Below are positions 34,113 to 45,832 of a stretch of DNA of 64,000 nucleotides, piece by piece. Each line of letters starts with the position of its first letter. Position 1 is the first letter of the stretch. Where the stretch lies: contig JAPNXP010000006.1 in NCBI GenBank assembly GCA_028753945.1, positions 3,410,001-3,474,000 of the forward strand, given 5' to 3'. Origin of the DNA: Hexactinellida sp. DTS-2022. Its lineage: Eukaryota; Porifera; Hexactinellida. Both the position numbers and the translations under genes were made by a program. The notes beneath the pieces are model-generated. The model was not told where the DNA came from, made no database searches, and was given only the letters and a program-made list of their open reading frames with translations.

Positions 34113-34779
34113 TAATTCAGAAGATTTATGAAATTATTTTTTACCAGGAATACTCTGTATGATATACTGATGGACTCCCATGACTTTTTTTCCCAAAACT
34201 TTCATCAAAAGATGATAATTTTACAAAGATATGACGTAGACTTCCTTATATGGTACATTTTTCAAAATTTGTTTTTATTTTATTTTTTTAAAAAGTGAAT
34301 CTGGGCAGAATGATGTAAAAAAGATAATATTTATTCTAGAAAGTCAAACTTTTTTTTAAAATGCTCAATAAATGTAGGCGCATGTTTGAAATCGTGGTTG
34401 TTTTGGCATTATACTACAAAAAAATTGAATTAATATACTTTTAATGAAAAATAGTGAGTATTTTTTGACCAATTTCACAAAAATGACAATAACATAGAGT
34501 AGATTAAAGAAAAAGCATATTTAGGTGCGATTGAAAACATTGAGTATTGACTCAGGTATAATTTATAATTGACATGTTTCGCGCTAAAAACTAACATAAA
34601 AATTTTTTGTCATTTCTTGGCTAGTATGGATTAGTACTATATTGACATTTTCTAGTTCATAACTAGGGATATATACATAGTAGAACTTTAATATTTTCAG
34701 GGATATCTTGGAATACTTAGTAGTATCCAAATATGCAATCAAAACATTAGGTCGTCGGGTGTCGAAATATCAAGGGGGA
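34113..34779. other. Gene-free AT-rich spacer
   Basis: No gene recognised. Near 34618-34770, words such as CTAGTATGGATTAGTAC and GTCGGGTGTCGAAAT also occur in the Helitron 3' half at 18028-18180, suggesting a decayed Helitron piece. Confidence 0.35.
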
Positions 34780-36461
34780 AACACCTTAAATCGAATTCTA
34801 TTGTTTCAACTTGTGATAATTATATTGATTCAACTTGTGAAATTGAGTAGGCTTCTATTTCTAATTGAAAACTAAGATTTTCCATTCCATAACAACGACA
34901 GTTTATGTGATTATATTTCCTCTGCTTAGAATATTTTTGCACAATGGATACATGACATATTTAATTCTAATTTATTCGCTCTATGAGACGGTTCCAATTA
35001 GATTATTGGGGTTATCGAGTCGCTGAATTCAAATATAAATGTGCAATTAAATTAAAATTAATAATAATTGCAAATAATTGAACTTAATTTATTTTGCAGT
35101 ACATAATAATGGTGTTAAATTATTAATAAATTAATAATTATTTATACTGATTTGATAAATAGCATTAATATCAGATATTATACAAGATAGAGACAAATTT
35201 CCAATTTAGCAATTGATCCTTATGCCACGTGACACCTCTAAAAATCTTGACATCGTAAATGTGTTTTCACAATTTAGTGAATTATATAATTCAAATGGGT
35301 CGATTGGTTTTGGGTGATCACCCAACACGCACATAAAAAATCCTGAGTCATCACCTATTATATTCTACTGAAACTTGAATATCTCTAAAATGAAGAGAGC
35401 TAAAACGAAACTTCCACCACTCTAAGGGTAGTTGCCTTCCGAAACACCTTCTGAAATAATTTAACACCTTCATAGTGATGATGACATGGCGAAAAAAATC
35501 CAAAATTGCAGCCTGTGCCGACAGCATGTTCCTTTGGAGGCACTATCAACAAATCACCACCAAAATTCAGTGCCACCAAAGGAACATGCGTCGGCACAGG
35601 CTGCAATTTTGGATTTTATTATTTCTCCGTAGACGGTGCCCTGGGAAGTAGTGGGAACACCTTTATACATTATGGGCTGAAACTTGGCATGTAGGCGCGG
35701 AGTGCCCGTCTAATTTGCACCTGGGGTACGATTTTTGATTAACAAATTTTGGACACATCTTTAACAAATTTCAAATTTTGTCTGGTCTATAACTCAAAAA
35801 ATGTTTTACTAAACCCCAATTTTATTTTACCATTGGATTCATCATAAAATTCTGCGTCTGATGGGATAAGAAATTTTTTAATAATGGGTTTAATTTCTGC
35901 CATAAATTGGGGTTGAAATTTCTTTGTTTACTCACCTTCAATTTCAATAAAACTGTTAAATCTAATTCCATTGTTTCAACTTGTGATAATTATATTGATT
36001 TAACTTGTTAAATCTTTCACTATTGTTTCAACTTGCGATAAATATATTGATTTAACTTCTAAATTCCAGCTGGCTTCTATTTAATTGTAGTATATACAAT
36101 GGATTGAATAAAATAAAATAATATAAGGAAATTGTTGACTCAACTCAACTCACCGTGGGTAACATTGCTAAAATAATTAACTATTTATATAATTTATTAT
36201 CTTTACATAATTAATGATAGGCAATAAACTAAAGATGGTTTAAGATAGAAACAAACTTCAAATTTATAATTCCAACAATTGTCCAGGAACAACTTGATAG
36301 ACGAGTCTGACGAAACAACTTGACGAGTTCATTTAATGGCGAAAAAAATCCAAAATTGCAGCCTGTGCTGACAGCATGTTCCTTTGGAGGCACTATCAAT
36401 AAAACACCATCAAAATATAGTGCCACCAAAGGAACATGCGTCGGCACAGGCTGCAATTTTG
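34780..36461 (-). repeat. Reverse dimer of hairpin-headed elements
   Basis: Two elements head to tail on the minus strand: a short form (hairpin 36349-36461, body to 35614) followed by a long form (hairpin 35499-35613, body towards 34780). The hairpin spacing of 850 bp nearly equals the 846 bp of the plus-strand dimer at 25877-26723, and the junction is the same (GTCTACGGAG, A-run, hairpin). Confidence 0.7.
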
Positions 36462-37229
36462 TTTTGTCTAGGTATGGATTCTTTTAGAAAGCAGTTATGA
36501 GCGTCTATTCAGTATAACATAGATACTGCCATATGGATCTACTTAGTTTATAGTTGTTCTAGAATGTTCTCTAGTTGTATTCAACTATATAAAGCATAAT
36601 CAAACGATTCAGTGATGGAGACGTTTGATTTTAAACATCCATGAGCCGAATATCAAGGGGAGAGCGTCTGAATTTCGGATTTGTAAATATTTATTTTATT
36701 TATGAGATTCTTTATCTATTATTATTGAAGTTTGGTGTTTTTGGCTTATCGAAATAATGCGAAAATACATGTTAGATGTATAGAAATTGTAGAAAATTTT
36801 TGAGCTCTTTACCTATCTTAATTTCGTCACAATCTGTGGCAATAGCCCCCTAACACCGGCATTTACATTATATTGAGAAAAAACGTCATAAAGAATCCCC
36901 ACACGTTTAAATTTATGAAGTAGTATTCGATAACTATACCATCTAACTCAAAATGGATTAATGATATTACTAGGAAGTTAGAACTAAGCACTAGCTTTTT
37001 ATTTAATTACAAAGTTTATGGTCACATTTCTGAAATGACACCACCATATATGGGCATGTGAATTTATAGAAGAGTAACCATTTGGTTACTAGTCTCATTT
37101 GTTCTTCCAATGAGTTTGTAGTGGGATATTGGTGTGAATAGATGGTTAGAGATTAGCTCTAGAGTTTATACTTTCGGAGAAATAAATTTTCTTGTGTCAT
37201 CAAAATTGGGCACATATTTATCCCATATA
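36462..37229. other. Gene-free spacer
   Basis: Unassigned AT-rich sequence with no convincing open frame. TCTAGGTATGGATTC at the left edge resembles Helitron-flank words seen elsewhere. Confidence 0.35.
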
Positions 37230-37328
37230 CAGTAAAACCTCCCAAAGAGCACCTCCGAGTAGCGGCGACCTCCGAGAAGCGGCACAAAATCATTCTCCCG
37301 ATGGGTGCCGCTTTGGGAGGTTTACCTG
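37230..37328. repeat. TA-flanked MITE, 99 bp
   Basis: Ends CAGTAAAACCTCCCAAAG and CTTTGGGAGGTTTACCTG, flanked by TA at 37228-37229 and 37329-37330. A fragment with a related CAGTAAAACCT start is at 58889. Confidence 0.85.
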
Positions 37329-37829
37329 TATTGTCATTTTGAAAAATTGTGCGTGTTAGGGTCCCAAAATGTATTATGAACGATAGGAAGTCGGGTGTTG
37401 CAAGCATTTTGAGAGGTAATTTTTGATTCTAGCTGCTCGGGTGTCTAAGGAAAAAAATGGACAAGAAAACGTACCCTCGAATGAGATTATAGTCCATAAA
37501 AGTTTAAATTTTCACTTTTTCATTATTTTTTTTGATCAATTGTTGATTATTTTCGTCAGTGATTGCTTGGATAGAGTAAATACCACCAATCCCACAATTG
37601 TTGAGGAATACAGTACTGATAATCGTTCAAAGTGGTGAAACCAGTGATCCGCTGTACAAAATAGCTCATAACTCTGAAAATACGCTTGGACGAGACTCAA
37701 AACCATGTACAAACGTTAGTTATGGTCATTCGGCAGTGCTTGGTCAAAAAAAAAAGGGGGTTATGTTGTGCTTTGGAGTGAAATTTCCAATTTTTTTCCT
37801 TTAAGGAATACCGTTAATCCCACATGTCA
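37329..37829. other. Gene-free spacer
   Basis: No recognisable gene or repeat. Short open frames here resemble nothing I know. Confidence 0.35.
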
Positions 37830-38256
37830 TTCTAAGTAAACAAGTATGCTGATTTCAATTTTAAAACGATAACTGATATATAAACAAATTAAAACAATGG
37901 ATTATTGAGATGGAATTTCTAGTTTATGACTATTCGTTTGTGTGCTTGTTTAGTGCCCGAATTGTATTAGAGTGATAGGGGGGGGGGGGTCTAAAACGCA
38001 TTTATAATGGAAATATAAACTTAAACTCAATATGGTTTAAGATAGATAGAAGCATGAAATTTATCAAACGTTCCTTTGTCCCGTAACAAATTGATAAATG
38101 GGTGTAACCACCATGTGACGTTCATGACATGGCGAAAAAAATCCAAAATTGCAGCCTGTATCGACAGCATGTTCCATTGGAGGCACTATCAATAGACCAC
38201 CACCGAAATATAGTGCCACCAAAGGAACATGCGTCGGCACAAGATGCAATTTTGGA
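37830..38256 (-). repeat. Hairpin-headed element, third subtype, reverse
   Basis: Hairpin 38142-38256 and a body that is the inverted counterpart of 28951-29360. The T-side is followed by the conserved element tail in reverse (TCCGTATCCTCTACACAGAA), so again two elements abut. Confidence 0.65.
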
Positions 38257-38612
38257 TTTTATTAGTCCGTATCCTCTACACAGAATAGAGTTTAATTAAC
38301 TAAGAGCCCTAATATTTAGGATATGTGTCTCAATGGTTACAGATGTGCATTGTGCACCTGGGGTCAGGATTTTTTATTAAAAATTTTTGGACACATTTTT
38401 ACACCTGTTTAATGTTTGAAAAGGAACAATAAATGGTGCCCGAAAATTAAATTTATATGCATTCGATAGAGAATTAAATTCTACACCTTTTCATAGTGCA
38501 CGAATTTTCAAATTGTACTAGTTTGTGCCACAATTGAGTTTCAAATTTCCTTTGTAAATTAACACTTCAGTTCAATTAATTAAAGTGTTAAATCTAATTA
38601 TATTGTTTCAAT

Positions 38613-39041
38613 CAGTGGTGTTTTGTAAAAAAATAAGTGGGAGCGCGCTCACTTTTCAAATTTAGCATTTTCTTAGAAAACATAGGTGAAAACGGCCCCA
38701 ATAATGAAGTGGGGGGCCATGTCCATGCCAAAGCCAAACTCTAGGAACTTTGTTCATGTTCTCTCAACACAGCTCAAATTTCACAAATTTACAATTATAG
38801 GATGAAAGGAAATTTAGAAATTTTCAAAAAATCATCGTAAATCTGTTGTAATAGATCCATAGAGAACTATAATGATATTAAATGAGGGTAAATTAGAATG
38901 GCGACAAAATCTTTTAACTTGATGTTACATTCTATAGATAACTGATAGGAAGGAGTGCCCCCCCTGGGATATTAGCGTCCCCCCTAGCGAAATAAGTGGG
39001 GGGGGGGCGCCCCCCCGAGCCCCCCCACAAAAACATCACTG
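38613..39041. mobile_element. hAT-like element (CAGTGGTGTTTTGT ends), 429 bp
   Basis: Ends CAGTGGTGTTTTGT and ACAAAAACATCACTG, with the CAGTG start typical of hAT elements. The flanks GTTTCAAT (38605-38612) and GTTTCATG (39042-39049) are a near-match 8-bp duplication of the host GTTTCAAC site. The interior has long G or C runs and no gene. Confidence 0.75.
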
Positions 39042-39505
39042 GTTTCATGCGTTATTATTATATTGATTCAAACTGTGAGATCGGTTAGGCTTCTATTTTC
39101 CAATTGAAAACTAAGATTTTCCATTCCATAACAACGACAGATTATGTGATTATATTTATTTCTGCTTAGAATATTCTTGCACAATGGATACATGACATAA
39201 TTAATTAATTCTAATTAATTCGCTCTGTGTTTAACTTATAGATACGGTTCGAATTAGATTACTGGGGTTATCGAGTGCGCTGAATTCAAATAATATAGTG
39301 AAATTCAATTTAAATTAATAATTATTGCAAATAATTGAACTTAATTTATTTTGCTGTACATAATAATAATCGTGTTAAATAATTAATAAATTAATTAAAT
39401 ATTTATACTAAAGTTCATTAATCTCAGAAATGATATCAGATAGAAACAAACTTTCAATTGATCAATTGGTCCTTATGCCACATAACCTATACAAATGGGT
39501 CTTGA

Positions 39506-39853
39506 CATAGGCGCCAAGTTTGGGGTTTTGGGGGGGGCCGGCCCCCCCCATGATTTTATTTGGGGGGGGCTGGGGGGGGCCAGCCCCCCCCCCCCCCCCC
39601 ATATTGCTTATTGTGGGGGTGCTGGGAGCAACACCCGGACCTGTCGGTCGATTTAATTTTGATATGAAAGGGTCCTTTTGATCGATCAAGGGATGATAGA
39701 AGGTGAGAATCACGTTTGTTACTCAATATATCCTGATTTTGTTTCTAAAGAAACAAATCTGGAAATATTTAGTAAAGATCCCAGTGGCCCCCCAGACCCC
39801 CCCAAGTGGCCCCCCCGAACTTTGATTATATTTTCCAAAACTTGACGCCTATG
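39506..39853. mobile_element. hAT-like element (CATAGGCGCCAAG ends), 348 bp
   Basis: Ends CATAGGCGCCAAG and CTTGACGCCTATG. Perfect 8-bp duplication GGTCTTGA at 39498-39505 and 39854-39861. The interior is dominated by GGGGGG and CCCCCC tracts. Inserted in a hairpin-headed element. Confidence 0.85.
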
Positions 39854-40446
39854 GGTCTTGACACCTTGAGGTGATGATGAGATCGTCAAAAAAATGTGTT
39901 TTTAGAATTTTGTGAATTATAGATCTCGAATGGGTTGGTTGGTGTTGGGTGAATACCCAACCCGCAGATAAAAAATGCTGACTCATCACTTATTATATCT
40001 ATCTATCTATATATAAAAAGAGGAATTGTTGTGTGTTTGTTTGTTTGTTTGTTTGTTTGTGTGTGTGTTTGTCCAGAATTGATTGGAAAGACTACGAGTC
40101 CCAGAAAGCTGAAAATTTTTATACAGGGGTAATTTTGTACTGCGACAACGATCTATTGGTTTTTGAAGAGAAATATTCACATTTGAAGGTGACAAAATAT
40201 GTTAGCCAATTAAATTCGAGGGATTGTTAGTATGGATTAGCAGATTTCATCAATTAGTATAAATAGATTGTGCATAATAGAAATATTTTCTGAGGCTCCA
40301 ATTTGATTGATTGAAAATAAATTCATTTAACCAATCAATCATTAGTCTATTCTATTGCCTGTTTTTCTTTTAGTATTATTTTGATTCGAGCTTTCTTATC
40401 GTGCAACTGAAATATATTGAGCTATTAAAGCTCATTATTAATGTGA

Positions 40447-41344
40447 CGAGCCCTTCGGTCTCGGTCGCTTCGCGACGGATTACTCTCTCACAAAGGTCGC
40501 TTCGCGACCTTTGTTCGTTCGTATTAGACACTACGCAAAACAATTAACGGCCGCTTCGCGGCCTTACTCTCCTCAAATATAACTCATATTAAATAAGTTA
40601 AGCCTGTGACTGGTAAATTACACGTACTCAATTCAGTATGCTGCTATTTGGGACCCCAGTATGTGCAAGTAATTAATTAATTCATTCATGTTATTTACTA
40701 ACCCAGGATTTTAACAGCATAGTAGTAAATTGTTTGCAAATAGTTGAATTACTTTGATAGTAATATTATGCTTATGTGATTGACGTAAGCTAAATACATC
40801 ACGAATAGAAATAAACTGATGGAAGCCAAACTGGATTAATCAAGTATGCAATTTCGGAAATATTGTAGGTGAAGATTAAATCATAAACCTCAATATATGC
40901 AATGATGCAGCAATTGGAAGTTACATTTTTGTTATTGCCTGGGTCAGATAAAATTCGAAAATTACAAAAATTTCTAGAGACATGAAATACATTCTGTTTT
41001 ATAATGTGACAAAATTATTTGTCGATTGAACCAAAAGTGTAAGAGCTGAATCCAAATTAGTTCCCACGTGACGTCACATTCCCATAAATCGGAACACGTG
41101 TGTCTCATTGTATGTTGTGTTATCATTTAAAATTGTGGCCGAATCGGATAAAAACTGAAAGAGGTATTACCAAATATGTGCGTTTATGACGTCATAATCC
41201 CGTTATTTCGCTTAGAAACCAATAGATCGTTGTCGCAGTACAAAGTTACCCCTGCATGCCAATTTTAAGCTTTCTAGGACTCGTAGTCTTTCCTATTAAT
41301 TCTGGACAAACACACACACAACAATTCCGCTTTTAATATACAGA
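40447..41344 (-). mobile_element. Helitron-like element nested in the array, reverse orientation
   Basis: Read on the minus strand it starts TCTGTATATTAAAAGCGG and ends GACCGAAGGGCTCG. Its flanks join as AATGTGA/TTGCTTTTGG, exactly the sequence of the uninterrupted neighbour unit at about 41913-41928. That shows an insertion between A and T with no target duplication. Confidence 0.8.
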
Positions 41345-42208
41345 TTGCTTTTGGGGAGGGAAAGGCCGCGAAGCGGCCGTTAATTATATTGCGTAGTGCC
41401 TAACACAAACGAACAAAAGTCGCTTCGCGACTTTTGTGAGAAAGTGATCCGTCGCGAAGCGACCGAGACCGAAGGGCTCGTATATAAAAAGAGGAATTGT
41501 TGTGTGTTTGTTTGTTTGTGTGTTTGTTTGTGTGTTTGTCCAGAATTGATTGGAAAGACTACGAGTCCCAGAAAGCTGAAAATTTGTATACAGGGGTAAT
41601 TTTATACTGCGACAACGATCTATTGGTTTTTGAAGAGAAATATTCACATTTGAAGGTGACAAAATATGTTAGCCAATTAAATTCGAGGGTTTGTTAGTAT
41701 GGATTAGCAGATTTCATCTATTAGTATAAATAGATTGTGCATAATAGAAATATTTTCTGAGGCTCCAATTTGATTGATTGAAAATTAATTCATTTAACCA
41801 ATCAATCATTTGTCTACTCTATTCTATTGCCTGTTTTTCTTTTAGTATTATTTTGATTCGAGCTTTCTTATCGTGTAACTGAAATTTATTGAGCTTTTAA
41901 AACTCATTATTAATGTGATTGCTTTTGGGGAGGGAAAGCCCGCGAAGCGGCCGTTAATTGTATTGCGTAGTGCCTAACACGAACGAACAAAAGTCGCGAA
42001 GCGACTTTTGTGAGAGAGTAATCCGTCGCGAAGCGACCGAGACCGAAGGGCTCGTATTATTAAATCTCGATTGTTGTGTGTTTGTTTGTGTGTTTGTCCG
42101 GATTGTATTAAGGTGACGGGGGGATAGAAACCGCATTAATACATGAGATATAAACTAACTGTCAAATGTTATAATTGGTAACAAATGTTATAATAGGTAA
42201 ACAAATGT

Positions 42209-42760
42209 TATAATCGGTAAACAAGTATGCTGAACACGAATTTCGCGTTTATAAAATTCTCATATTAATATTTGTTGTTGTTGTTTACACAAAATAGGTA
42301 AACAAATTAATTAAAATTCAAAATAGACCTAGAAGTTAGCTTCCAACGGGTATTATAGGTAAACAAGTATGCCGAACACGAATTTCGCGTTTATAAAATT
42401 CTCATATTAATATTTGTTGTTGTTGTTTACACAAAATAGGTAAACAAATTAATTAAAATTCAAAATAAACCCAGAAGTTAGCTTTCAACGGGTATTATAG
42501 GTAAACAAGTATGCCGAACACGAATTTCGCGTTTATAAAATTCTCATATTAATATTTGTTGTTGTTGTTTACACAAAATAGGTAAACAAATTAATGAAAA
42601 TTCAAAATCAACCCAGAGTTAGCTTTCAACGGGTATTATAGGCAAACAAGATGATGAACACGATTTTCGCGAATATAAAATTCTAATATGAGTATTTGTT
42701 GTTATTGTTGTTGTTTACACAAATAGGTAAACAAATTAATGAAAATTCAAAATCATAACG
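42209..42760. repeat. ~140-bp tandem repeat inside the third Helitron-like unit
   Basis: About four copies of a unit containing AAGTATGCCGAACACGAATT, TTGTTGTTGTTTACACAAA and AGCTTTCAACGGGTATTATA. The element at 23154-23623 carries fewer copies. Confidence 0.75.
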
Positions 42761-43199
42761 TCCCTTTCTACCATTTCCATGGTAGAAAGTGTGAGGAGTA
42801 AGGCCGCACAGCGGCCGTTAACTTGAGGTGCGTAGCACCGATCTGTCGCAAAGCGACCGAGACCGAAGGGCTCGTTTTACTGAAACTTGAATATCTCTAA
42901 ATGAAGTGAGCTAAATGGAAACTTCCACTACTCTAAGGGTCGATGCCTTCTGAAACACCTTTCTGAAATAATTTAACACCTTCATAGTGATGATGACATG
43001 GCGAAAAAAATCCAAAATTGCAGCCTGTGCCGACAGGATGTTCCTTGGAGGCACTATCAATTCCCAACCGGTTGCCACCAAAGGGAAATGCGTCGGCACA
43101 GCTGCAATTTTGGATTTTTTTTTTAAGTAGCAGTCCTTAGACTCCTTACGGTCATGGCCCATTTTACCCATTTGACTAGCAGTATTGAGAAGGGCATGC

Positions 43200-44030
43200 C
43201 CTTTGTATATGCTGATTACTACCACAAACGAAACAAAATAAATAATAGTTGTGTCCGGAATTTAGCATTCCATCCACTCTTTCTGTGTTGAAATATTTCA
43301 TTAGTTCTTGAATTTATTTTCCCTTGTCTCACGAATTTTACCTCATCAATACTAGTGTACATATCCTGCCCTGTTGCTAAGGCACTGTCTAGGTATTCTT
43401 GAATATCTATCCTTTTTTGACTACTCTTGGATTCTACTTGCGATTGAACACTGCATACACTTCCAAAATCGCGGCTACCCTTATCAAGAGTTATCCCTGT
43501 CTCTACAATAACCTTCCGCACCTGGCAAATAAATTAACGAGCATGCACCTAGGTTACTTCCTCTTTGGACTTGAGCCAATCACTCATTATATAATGCCTG
43601 CACGGCTAGTGGGAGTTGAGTTAGAACAACTATGCATGTCACCCTCAATGGACCTTTAGCACCATCAGTCGCGACTTTCACTTCGTAAAAGTGATCATAA
43701 ATGTAGGTACCCGGCTCTCAATCCTTGTTTCGAATGGTCTGCATGATTGCATCGCATCGCCTGCGTGCAATCCACCGTAGGATTTAAATTATCAATCAGT
43801 GTCTTGAATACTGCATCTAGATTATCGGCCTCAGTCACTACCTCTCTAACAACTTCGCGTTCAGCAACACGACGACATATGTAGGCCGGCAACATAGTTA
43901 TAGCCAACCGCTCGCCACCTTCTTAAGTCAACAATGGGGTTACCGCAGCGCGAAATAGTATCTTCTATTCCGCTATACTTTCTGCTTTCTGAGGGGCTGG
44001 AATATTCAGGTTTCCAATAGGTGTGGCCAT
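43200..44030 (-). mobile_element. Possible LTR-retroelement gag-like fossil
   Basis: Minus-strand coding-like remnants (a MATPIGNLNIPAP start and a segment ending LNPTVDCTQAMR) have the look of a retroelement gag. Family not established. Broken and old-looking, with several breaks. No terminal repeats identified. Confidence 0.3.
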
Positions 44031-44773
44031 AAATAAATTATTTTACTTACGTGATGAAGCAAATGAATATGTTTTAATGAATGAATAATAAAACAATAGT
44101 AGTTAGCTAATAAAGAGTAAAATAATATTAATTAAACTTTTTCATATGGAGGTACTATCGATTAACCAGCCACCAAATTATAGTGCCTTCAAAGGAACAT
44201 ACTGTCAAGTTTCAACGCAGATGTAATTTTAGATTGTTAGAGTAGAGATTTACTTATTAGTATTACTAAATAACTCAATAAATGAGTAAGTTTACAATAC
44301 TATAACGGAATATGATTTAGTTTGCAATTATATAAGTTATATAAGTTATATGATTATATAAGTTATCCCAAACTCAGTCTTTGTCTTGATTTTCCTAATA
44401 TTCAGTGGATAATGGGTTTATTTTCATCAGGAGAATATATTACTGCAGAATATACAAAAGAGGAGAAGCGAGATGTCTCTCAGACAACATATTGAATTCT
44501 CGGCTGTTCTTAATTATAACCACTTTGTTAAGTACATTCATTATCCTAACTGGGTTTATACAATATATCACAGTTATTAGTACTGTATTGTTCTTCATTA
44601 TTGTACTCAGAAATCTCTGTATAATTTTTCCACTTCCCAACGATTCAAATATGCTTTGCTCGAAGGCACTACTGTGCATAATTGACTCTATTCTGGCAAA
44701 TACGATCCACTTGGTGATGATAAAAGCAATAGAACAATATCAAAACTAGAACCAGAGATATAAGGAAGTGTAA
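44031..44773. other. Gene-free spacer with decayed hairpin-element piece
   Basis: About 44145-44235 is a degenerate copy of the hairpin (GGTACTATCGATTAACCAGC and GTGCCTTCAAAGGAACATAC). A 114-codon plus-strand frame at 44405-44749 is hydrophobic but resembles nothing I recognise, so I do not call it a gene. Confidence 0.4.
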
Positions 44774-44841
44774 ATGCTACGGTAGATGTTTGCTATCGGT
44801 AGATGTTAACATCTTCCGATAGCCAACATCTACCGTAGCAT
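44774..44841. repeat. Near-perfect 68-bp palindrome
   Basis: ATGCTACGGTAGATGTT and the TGCTATCGGTAGATGTT block are mirrored on the right side, forming a hairpin with almost no loop. Likely a tiny foldback or MITE remnant. Confidence 0.7.
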
Positions 44842-45159
44842 AAACGCCCGCGAAACAATGTATAACTATTTGTAACCCAATTATGACATTGTTTGTGATA
44901 GATATATTACGAATGCTTATGAATTATGAAAATACTTCACATACGGATGATAGGAGATTATGGTAATTATTACCATTGTCAAAACTAAACAATAATATGC
45001 AATTAAAATCAGATGACCAGTACTCAACCAAATGCAGCTCTCGGTGCAGCTTCTATAAGCTCCTAGAAATACTGGCCTTAGCCGTCTCCTTTCCTGATCC
45101 ACTAGGTGAGGAGCTATCTGTCGGTACCAGCGGGCTTTTGCCAAATATGAGCATACAGT

Positions 45160-45255
45160 AGAACCTGTCTAATCTGACTACAGTTGGGATAGGGAGAAAA
45201 TGTCGGATTGACAAATTGTCGGATAATGCAGGCTCTAATGCATAGTCCGAAACTC
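45160..45255. repeat. CAGTAGAACCTG-type MITE
   Basis: Starts CAGTAGAACCTGTCTAATCT and contains TCGGATAATGCAGGCTCTAA. A relative, itself interrupted, is at 54363-54860. The right end is not clear. Confidence 0.55.
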
Positions 45256-45263
45256 ATTGGTAC

Positions 45264-45700
45264 GTGAGTATGACGATTCGAGCTGACGGGGCCTCTGATC
45301 CCCGTCGGTACAACGCCCCACTGCACCTGAGATCGCTGTTATCAAGCCTGGAGACGGTTATAACGAGTATGAAGCCAGCAGAGATTTTGTCCTGTATGCG
45401 AGGAGTGGGGACTTGCAGCGCATCACCGAGACTTACCGAGCCTTAGATCCCATATATTATGTGCTCCTACTCCTCGAGGTAAGTACTGCTGATTGATTAA
45501 GATTAGGAAATGCTGTGCACATTTCATTGCTTCTCTTAGGTGAGGATGGCTGGTGGCTTAAATTCCCTCACAGCAGAGGAAAGGGCTGCGTCAATCAGAC
45601 GCAACAGACTGATGTTCCGGAGCAGCCTGAGCTACCTGCACGTGTTCGAGAGGAATGGCGGAAAATTCGTCGCATGGAAAATTAGTCGCGTGTTCAATGG
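45264..45700 (+). pseudogene. Helitron Rep/helicase fragment
   Basis: Translates as DPRRYNAP, then after a one-base frame change APEIAVIKPGDGYNEY, EASRDFVLYARSGDLQRITE and TYRALDPIYYVLLLLE. After about 60 non-coding bases (GTAAGT to TTAG) it continues GEDGWWLKFPHSRGK. This follows the conserved block before the helicase core of animal Helitrons (RDIVL, GLQRI-E-H-YD-LQYPL, GEDGW). The possible intron leaves the frames out of register, so the fragment is probably non-functional. No full Rep HUH motif or helicase was found. Confidence 0.65.
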
Positions 45701-45832
45701 GTGCAAGGTTGTTGGTTTATTTCTCTTCTATAATATGGTGTTGAATGCTAATAACCGCAATTCTAAATTTCTATTTATCTGTATGCAGTCATCTATTCAT
45801 TTATCTATAAACTTCATCAACATCGTCAAATA

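Larger units (their letters stand above)
39998..42874 (+). mobile_element. Head-to-tail array of three Helitron-like elements
   Basis: Three plus-strand units end at GGGCTCG (41480, 42054 and 42874), and each next unit begins at once. Units 1 and 2 share TATATAAAAAGAGGAATTG and GTTTGTCCAGAATTGATTGG. Unit 3 is the TAAATCTCGATTGTTG subfamily also seen at 23154. The 3' ends carry hairpins GGCCGCGAAGCGGCC and GTCGCGAAGCGAC. The array begins TC after A and is followed by T. The host hairpin-headed element reads TATTATA/TTCTACTGAAAC when uninterrupted, fitting A-T insertion. The 3' end CTCG departs from the usual CTRR, so the class call is by overall structure. Confidence 0.65.
38257..43115 (-). 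repeat. Long-form hairpin-headed element split by three insertions
   Basis: Read on the minus strand, the hairpin is at 43011-43115. The body continues on the other side of the Helitron array (from 39997 down) to the tail at about 38270. It is interrupted by the Helitron array (39998-42874) and two hAT-like MITEs (38613-39041 and 39506-39853). Flanking sequence joins cleanly across each insertion. Confidence 0.65.

Noticed and set aside
44405-44749. Hydrophobic 114-codon plus-strand frame as a small membrane protein
   Set aside because: No recognisable family, overlapping antisense frame of similar quality, and AT-rich repeat surroundings. Not supportable.
45264-45446. 60-codon frame as a small gene
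   Set aside because: Only its first part fits the Helitron replicase. The rest of the conserved block is in the next frame, so this is a decayed transposon fragment.
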